Shown one piece after another: positions 42,005 through 46,484 of a DNA stretch of 46,484 nucleotides (positions are counted from its first letter, which is position 1; each line of letters begins with the position of its first letter). This DNA is from Aestuariivirga sp. (lineage in GTDB: Bacteria > Pseudomonadota > Alphaproteobacteria > Rhizobiales > Aestuariivirgaceae). The position numbers were made by a program, and so were the translations under genes. The stretch is from contig NZ_JADCDA010000065.1 of assembly GCF_020252405.1 (NCBI RefSeq), positions 1-46,484 on the forward strand, in the 5' to 3' direction. The notes below the pieces were generated by a model. That model saw only the letters and a list, made by a program, of their open reading frames with translations, searched no databases and had not been told where the DNA came from.

Positions 42005-43096
42005 ATGAGCGTGATCCCGCCCAAAACAGTCTCCGAGGAGCGGCTTTCCGGCATCGCCGGGCTCGACCAGCGCTCGCGCGATGTGTTCCGCCGCCTCGTC
42101 GACACCTATCTCGCCACCGGCGAGCCGGTGGGTTCGCGCACCATTTCGCGCATCCTGCCCCAGAACCTGTCGCCGGCCTCCGTGCGCAATGTGATGATGG
42201 ACCTGGAGGACGCGGGGCTGATCTTCTCGCCCCACACGAGTGCCGGGCGCATGCCCACCGAGCAGGGCCTGCGCTTTTTCGTCGATGCCGTGATGGAGGT
42301 GGGCGCCATGCCCGCCGACGAGCGCACCAGGATCGACGCGCAGATCGCGGCATCGAACCGCCAGCGCCGGGTGGAGGACGTGCTGGGCGAGGCGACGACG
42401 CTTTTGTCCGGCCTGTCGCACTGCGCCGGCGTCATCCTGGCGCCGAAGATGAATGCCAGGCTGAAGCACATCGAATTCGTCAATCTCGGGCCGGGCCGGG
42501 CGCTGGTCATCCTGGTGGGCGAGGACGGCAGCGTCGAAAACCGGGTGATCGAGGTGCCGCGCGGGCTGCCGCCCTCCACCTTCGCGCAGGCGTCCAACTA
42601 TCTCTCGACGCGGTTCCAGGGCAAGACCATCGACGAAGTGCAGCGCTTCGTGCGGGGCGAGATGGCGCAGCTCCGGTCCGAGCTTGACGAAATCTCGGCC
42701 CGCATCGTCGAAGCCGGCATCGGGCAATGGTCCGGCGGGGGCGACAGCGAGGACAAGACGCTCATCGTGCGCGGCCAGGCCAACCTGATCGAGAACGCCA
42801 CCGCGACCGCAGATCTCGAGCGCATCCGCAAGCTGTTCGAGGACATCGAAAACAAGAAGGAGCTGGTTCAGCTTCTGGGCGCAGCCGAGGTGGGCGAGGG
42901 GGTGCGCATTTTCATCGGCTCGGAAAACCGGCTGTTCTCGCTGTCGGGGAGTTCGATCATCGTGACGCCCTTCCGCAACGCCGAGGAGAAGATCGTGGGC
43001 GTCATGGGCATCATCGGGCCGACCCGGATGAACTATGCCCGCATCATCCCGATGGTCGATTACACCGCCAAGGCCATCGGGCGGCTGCTCACTTGA
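42005..43096 (+). CDS. hrcA: Heat-inducible transcriptional repressor HrcA
   Basis: Repressor of groESL/dnaK-type heat shock genes through CIRCE elements. 363 residues from ATG 42005 ([20 protein letters not shown]). The N-terminal winged helix is [20 protein letters not shown] and [19 protein letters not shown], then [20 protein letters not shown]. The C-terminal GAF-like domain ends [24 protein letters not shown](K). grpE follows after 66 bases. Confidence 0.96.
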   Translation: MSVIPPKTVSEERLSGIAGLDQRSRDVFRRLVDTYLATGEPVGSRTISRILPQNLSPASVRNVMMDLEDAGLIFSPHTSAGRMPTEQGLRFFVDAVMEVGAMPADERTRIDAQIAASNRQRRVEDVLGEATTLLSGLSHCAGVILAPKMNARLKHIEFVNLGPGRALVILVGEDGSVENRVIEVPRGLPPSTFAQASNYLSTRFQGKTIDEVQRFVRGEMAQLRSELDEISARIVEAGIGQWSGGGDSEDKTLIVRGQANLIENATATADLERIRKLFEDIENKKELVQLLGAAEVGEGVRIFIGSENRLFSLSGSSIIVTPFRNAEEKIVGVMGIIGPTRMNYARIIPMVDYTAKAIGRLLT

Positions 43097-43162
43097 TTTT
43101 TGCCGCCGGGCAGCCGATATGGCTTCCAACTGACAGCTCCAGAGAACTGGAAAGCCCTTGGA

Positions 43163-43714
43163 ATGGCCGAAGACAGGAACCCCGGCGACGAGCCGAATAT
43201 CGACCTCGCCCTTGAGCAGGCGCTGGCCGAGGAACTGGACGAACGCGACCTCGAGATCGCGAAGCTCAGGGAAGAGGCCGCCCTGCTGAAGGACCGGCTG
43301 CTGCGCACCGCCGCCGAGATGGACAATCTCCGGAAGCGCGCCGAGCGCGAGAAGGCGGAGGCAACGCTTTATGCCGCCACCAATTTCGCGCGTGACCTCC
43401 TGAGCGTGTCCGACAACATGCAGCGCGCGCTGGCCCACAAGCCCGAGGAAACCGCCAGCGAGGAGACGAAGAACCTCTTTGCCGGCATCGAGATGACCGA
43501 GCGCGAACTGCTCAAGGTCTTTCAGCGTTACAACATCCGCAAGGTGGAGACGGTGGGCGCCAGGTTCGACCCCAACTTCCACCAGGCGCTGTTCGAAATG
43601 CCGACCAGCGAATATCCGCCGGGCACCGTCACCCAGGAAATGCAGTCCGGCTTCGCCATCGGCGACCGCTGCCTCAGACCCGCCATGGTGGGCGTGGCCA
43701 AGGCCGAGGGCTGA
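43163..43714 (+). CDS. grpE: Nucleotide exchange factor GrpE
   Basis: DnaK co-chaperone that releases ADP. 183 residues from ATG 43163 ([12 protein letters not shown]); the frame opens earlier at a TTG after hrcA but without similarity, and GGAAAG lies before 43163. A long N-terminal coiled coil (about residues 20-75, [20 protein letters not shown] onward) is followed by the beta domain with [17 protein letters not shown] and [18 protein letters not shown], the family signature. dnaK and dnaJ are not in the window. Confidence 0.95.
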   Translation: MAEDRNPGDEPNIDLALEQALAEELDERDLEIAKLREEAALLKDRLLRTAAEMDNLRKRAEREKAEATLYAATNFARDLLSVSDNMQRALAHKPEETASEETKNLFAGIEMTERELLKVFQRYNIRKVETVGARFDPNFHQALFEMPTSEYPPGTVTQEMQSGFAIGDRCLRPAMVGVAKAEG

Positions 43715-43736
43715 CGGCGGCCGCGCAGACGTCGCG

Positions 43737-43757
43737 TGCGGGGCAGCCCGCCCCGCA
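43737..43757 (+). terminator. Hairpin after grpE
   Basis: TGCGGGGC-AGCCC-GCCCCGCA forms a perfect 8-base stem 22 bases after the grpE stop, without a T-run. It is a plausible transcript end for hrcA-grpE. Confidence 0.45.
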
Positions 43758-43811
43758 ATGGATCCGTCACAGGCCTTGTGTTAATCTTGCGGTTTCATCC
43801 GGGAGGTTCCC

Positions 43812-44192
43812 ATGATCGAGAACGGCGCGGTCGTCTGGTCGGAATTGATGACCCGTGACGTGGACAAGGCCATGGCTTTCTGCGGCGCAACCCTGGGTCT
43901 CGGCTTCGAGGCCACCGGCGCGGGCAATCCGGGCTATTGGATCGCCAAGATCGATGGCCGACCGGCCTGGGGCATCATGGACATGGCGGGAAAGCCCGGC
44001 GGCCCGTCCGGCTGGTTCACCTATATGTCGGTCGATGATGTCGATGCGAAAGTGGCAGCCGCGCTGGAAGCCGGGGCCGAACTCTGCATGCCGGTGTTCG
44101 GGGTGCCGACGGTGGGCCGCATCGCCATCCTTCAGGACCCGCTTGGCGCGATGATCGGCTGGATGACGCCGGAAATGGGTGGTAAGGGGTAG
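43812..44192 (+). CDS. VOC family (glyoxalase-like) protein
   Basis: 126-residue vicinal oxygen chelate fold protein. GVVWSELMTRDVDKAMAFCG-like start (GAVVWSELMTRDVDKAMAFC), then WFTYMSVDDVDAKVAAALEA, AELCMPVFGVPTVGRIAILQ and DPLGAMIGWM. GGGAGG lies before ATG 43812. The family covers glyoxalases, dioxygenases and binding proteins, and the substrate is not predictable. It is the last gene with host-like base composition before the accessory segment. Confidence 0.88.
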   Translation: MIENGAVVWSELMTRDVDKAMAFCGATLGLGFEATGAGNPGYWIAKIDGRPAWGIMDMAGKPGGPSGWFTYMSVDDVDAKVAAALEAGAELCMPVFGVPTVGRIAILQDPLGAMIGWMTPEMGGKG

Positions 44193-44269
44193 CTCCAAGA
44201 CGAAGAGGCATTTTGGGTTAAACTTTGAATCTTTGTGTGTAATATGTCGTGGTCAGCCCCGTACACCGC

Positions 44270-44316
44270 TATATATAGTGTGTCGAGACGGGCGTCGACA
44301 TACTACATGTAGGAAA
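44270..44316 (+). promoter_or_regulatory. AT-rich leader with palindromes before the AlbA_2 gene
   Basis: The 124 bases between VOC and the next gene include TATATATAGT (44270-44279), which could supply a -10. TGTCGA/TCGACA (44281-44286, 44295-44300) and the perfect 10-base palindrome CTACATGTAG (44303-44312) follow immediately before the ATG. No clear -35 can be assigned. The palindromes may be operator sites of the gene's own C-terminal DNA-binding domain; that is speculation. Confidence 0.35.
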
Positions 44317-45891
44317 ATGCGCCAGATTGAACTGCCTTTTGAGGGACCCTTTTCGGCGTCGGATTCTCCATCATTATGGACCCCGCGCGAGATTTGGGTT
44401 CGTCTTACTCCCCAAATGATGCCGTACTTCGCGGAAGGTCGGCGTATCGACTACAAAGGCGGGTCCCGGATCGATTTCGCTGACATGGCGAAATACCTCA
44501 GCGCTTTTTCCAATACCCCCGAAGGCGGAGTGTTGGTGTTCGGGGCAAACTCTCATGGACATCCTACCGGATGTAATCTGCTTTCGGTCGATGTGCAGAA
44601 CAGGATCGAATCCTGTCATACGCAACTATGCCCGGAAGCCCGTCCCGAGTTCAGAAGAATTGAGGTCTCAGTCGAAGGGAAACCGGACTTCTGTATTGCG
44701 GTATACGTGCCATGTATTGGCCGCTTGGTTGAGACCAACAAACAGGAATCCTACATTCGGTACGGAGACACGATACACAAGATGAGTGATGAAGAGCGTC
44801 AAGACTTTCGCTCGACACGTCATGAGTTGAGTTTCGAATTCTTGCATGCCCCATACGAGTTTCCCTCAGAGTTTGATTCCGAGATTGTGAAGGATTTCTG
44901 CGACGGTTTCCGCACTCGAGAGCGTCGGGACAATTGGAGTGACCAAGAAATCTTGCGAGATAGGTTTCTTCTTGCTGAACATGGAGGAAAGCTGAAGCCC
45001 ACTAATGCATTTGTGCTTCTTGCCGCCTTAAATCCCCGCAAGAGCATTCCCGGATGCAGAGTGCGAATTCAGAGATTTGGAGCGGAACAAGAGGGTTCAG
45101 GAGATACTTATGCACCATTGCGGGATCGTTTCTTTGAAGGAAACGTTGTGTCCATAATAAGGTCTGCTTCTCAAGAACTGGATGAATTGGTTTACGATGT
45201 GACTTGGTTGAATTCCGATGGCAAATTTGAGACTACGCCGGAGTATCCCAAGTGGGCCTGGTTCGAAGCTCTTGTAAACGCATGCGTTCATCGTTCCTAC
45301 AGTTTTGCGGGCACGGACGTGACCGTCAAGCTGTTCCCCAACAGAATGGAGATTGAGAGCCCTGGAGGTTTTGTTCCTCCCGTAAATGAAATGAATCTAT
45401 ATCATACGCGTGCTTCTAGAAACCCGCATTTAATGGACGCAATGCGGTACCTCGGATATGTGCAAATGGCTCGAGAGGGGACCAGACGCATAAGGGAAAG
45501 TATGGCAAAGTACCGCTTGCCAGAACCTGTGTTTAAGCAGGAGGCGCTGCACGGGGTCGTCGTAAAGGTTACTCTTTTCAATGATTATCTTACAAGAAAG
45601 CGGGCATCTGACAGAGATGTGGCGGTCTATTTTGGTGTTGAGGTTTGGAAGTTGTTGCAAGACTATGAGATAACTATTGCTGCTCATGCCTATCGGAATA
45701 AAGTAATCCATGTGTCCGATGCTTCACGACTGACAGGGAGAACATGGGCCACTTCAAAAAAGGACTTGGACAGGTTGGTTAGAAAAGGCGTTCTCGAATT
45801 CGTTTCAGGGACCTATACGCGCGATTCAAAAGCGCACTACCGCCTCGTGGAAAGGACTGCCTCGGCATCGCATTCTGGAGCGCCAAAGTAG
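44317..45891 (+). CDS. AlbA_2 (Schlafen-like) domain ATP-binding protein
   Basis: 524 residues from ATG 44317; the frame opens at GTG 44179 within VOC, but the upstream part has no similarity, and AGGA lies just before 44317. The AlbA_2 domain (about 45-175) shows IDYKGGSRIDFADMAKYLSA, FSNTPEGGVLVFGANSHGHP and SYIRYGDTIHKMSDEER. A GHKL-ATPase-like segment follows near 313-410: EALVNACVHRSYSF, ESPGGFVPP and GYVQMAREGTRRIRESM. A winged-helix end reads SRLTGRTWATSKKDLDRLVR. Base composition is lower than its neighbours (26 of 60 G+C in one sampled line, against 40 of 60 in fhs). Such proteins include regulators and candidate defence factors; no partner gene is seen. Confidence 0.8.
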   Translation: MRQIELPFEGPFSASDSPSLWTPREIWVRLTPQMMPYFAEGRRIDYKGGSRIDFADMAKYLSAFSNTPEGGVLVFGANSHGHPTGCNLLSVDVQNRIESCHTQLCPEARPEFRRIEVSVEGKPDFCIAVYVPCIGRLVETNKQESYIRYGDTIHKMSDEERQDFRSTRHELSFEFLHAPYEFPSEFDSEIVKDFCDGFRTRERRDNWSDQEILRDRFLLAEHGGKLKPTNAFVLLAALNPRKSIPGCRVRIQRFGAEQEGSGDTYAPLRDRFFEGNVVSIIRSASQELDELVYDVTWLNSDGKFETTPEYPKWAWFEALVNACVHRSYSFAGTDVTVKLFPNRMEIESPGGFVPPVNEMNLYHTRASRNPHLMDAMRYLGYVQMAREGTRRIRESMAKYRLPEPVFKQEALHGVVVKVTLFNDYLTRKRASDRDVAVYFGVEVWKLLQDYEITIAAHAYRNKVIHVSDASRLTGRTWATSKKDLDRLVRKGVLEFVSGTYTRDSKAHYRLVERTASASHSGAPK

Positions 45892-45987
45892 TCTCGGCTG
45901 GAGCAGTTTCACAGCCTTTTCCGCCTCCGCGGTTCCGGAGAGGTGCGCGCCGTGGACGGTTGAGAAGAGCGGGATCGGGCAGGTGGC

Positions 45988-46293
45988 TCATGGTTTGGTC
46001 ACCCGCCTGAGCGTGAGGTTGATGCGCCCGCCGTCCTTCAGCAGGCTGGATGTGCCGGAGAGCACCCGGTCGATGCCGTGGTGGCAGAGGCGGGATGCCC
46101 CGCCCATCACCAGCACGTCGCCGGAACGGAGTTTCAGCGTCTCCGTTTTCCCGCCGCGCTCCGGGCCGCCGATGCGGAACACCGCCGTGTCGCCCAGCGA
46201 GATGGAGAGCACGGGGGCCGCGAAATCCTCCTCGTCCGCATCGCGGTGCAGGCCCATCCTGGCCCCACCCCGGTAGAAATTGACGAGGCAGGA
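45988..46293 (-). pseudogene. alkB: 3' part of alkB, truncated by an IS element
   Basis: The frame encodes the catalytic C-terminal part of an AlkB-type 2-oxoglutarate/Fe(II) DNA-repair dioxygenase. SCLVNFYRGGARMGLHRDAD holds the HxD metal pair, SISLGDTAVFRIGG the core strands, CHHGIDRVLSGTSSLLKDGG the distal His and RINLTLRRV the oxoglutarate-binding Arg. Homology begins abruptly at about 46293; the N-terminal nucleotide-recognition half is missing and the codons before it belong to the IS end. A start at 46341 inside the IS could in principle express the fragment. The 96 bases before 45988 hold no gene. Confidence 0.85.
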
Positions 46294-46484
46294 TAACGTA
46301 CACAATCTTTCGCACTTTTCAAAGACGGCGGCATCTTTCACATTGAAGAAGGAAAGAGGCCATGAAGGAAGAGAACGAAGGCAGATCGATGGGGCAAGTT
46401 ATCAAGATCGACGCGGCCCGGATCCGCGACCATCTCGGCGAGATAGTCCGTGGAACGGTGGAGGAGACGCTCAACGCGATGCTC
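46294..46484 (+). mobile_element. Left end of an IS256-family insertion sequence (continues off the window)
   Basis: AlkB similarity stops at about 46293 and the following DNA, starting near TAACGTACACAATCTTTCGC, leads into a transposase gene. The GTACACAA box is typical of IS256-family terminal repeats. The exact tip is uncertain by a few bases, because the other end and the target duplication lie outside the window. Confidence 0.75.
46362..46484 (+). CDS. IS256-family transposase, N-terminal fragment
   Basis: 41 codons to the edge of the window, from ATG 46362 with GGAAAGAGG upstream. The peptide contains VIKIDAARIRDHLGEIVRGT then VEETLNAML, which matches the start of IS256-family mutator-type transposases. 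The DDE catalytic residues would lie beyond the window. Incomplete only because of the window edge. Confidence 0.85.
   Translation, partial: MKEENEGRSMGQVIKIDAARIRDHLGEIVRGTVEETLNAML

Noticed and set aside
41927..43582. N-terminal extension of rph across hrcA
   Set aside because: The rph family starts at MRPSGR (41926); the upstream part is the complement of hrcA and grpE.
44193..46484. Prophage or integrative element at the right end
   Set aside because: No integrase, phage structural gene, tRNA or att-like direct repeat was seen; the evidence supports one foreign gene and one IS end.

Overview
The window is a high-GC chromosomal segment of an alphaproteobacterium, most likely of the order Hyphomicrobiales (Rhizobiales); this is inferred from gene content, not from a database match. 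Supporting signs are the ccmABCDG cluster, phaAB with a divergent phaR, an imuA-imuB-dnaE2 mutasome with a GAAC-N7-GAAC box, rph/hrcA/grpE order, and many interspersed palindromic repeats. Almost everything before about 44.2 kb looks like ordinary, tightly packed core genome. The last 2.3 kb is accessory: a lower-GC AlbA_2/ATPase gene, a truncated alkB and the left end of an IS256-family element.

Layout. 0-7.6 kb: ffh-GNAT-rpsP on the minus strand, aroE, then the tightly coupled plus-strand operon dapF-mtaB-ftsY-yciB. 7.6-8.6 kb: a decayed Nudix gene and a MarR regulator. 8.6-11.4 kb: cytochrome c maturation genes ccmA-B-C-D-G. 11.4-14.2 kb: polyhydroxybutyrate synthesis (phaA-phaB) with its regulator phaR. 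14.2-19.9 kb: a PAS/degenerate-GGDEF/EAL protein, a gamma-glutamyltransferase-like protein and formate-tetrahydrofolate ligase. 20.3-26.5 kb: a divergent catabolic module (choline-dehydrogenase-like GMC enzyme, RpiR regulator, N-formylglutamate amidohydrolase-like protein, glutamine-synthetase-like ligase, iron alcohol dehydrogenase). 26.5-32.2 kb: SOS mutasome. 32.2-35.5 kb: a four-gene metal operon znuA-DUF1007-nicO-tspO behind a Zur-like palindrome. 35.5-43.7 kb: ccdA, a haloacid-dehalogenase-like gene, rsmI-yraN-gshB, rph-rdgB-hemW, hrcA-grpE. 43.8-46.5 kb: a VOC protein and the accessory tail.

The most interesting items are: the znuA-DUF1007-nicO-tspO operon, which has a zinc-binding protein but no znuB/znuC in the window and ends with tspO; the GMC/RpiR/amidohydrolase/GS-like/Fe-ADH module, which has the parts for a gamma-glutamylated amine or amino-alcohol pathway; an hrcA promoter placed so that the mRNA may be leaderless; and alkB cut by an IS256-family insertion. 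Several families of dispersed palindromes recur between genes, one of them encodes the tail of YciB and one marks the breakpoint of the dead Nudix gene. I saw no tRNA, rRNA, CRISPR array, integrase or phage genes.
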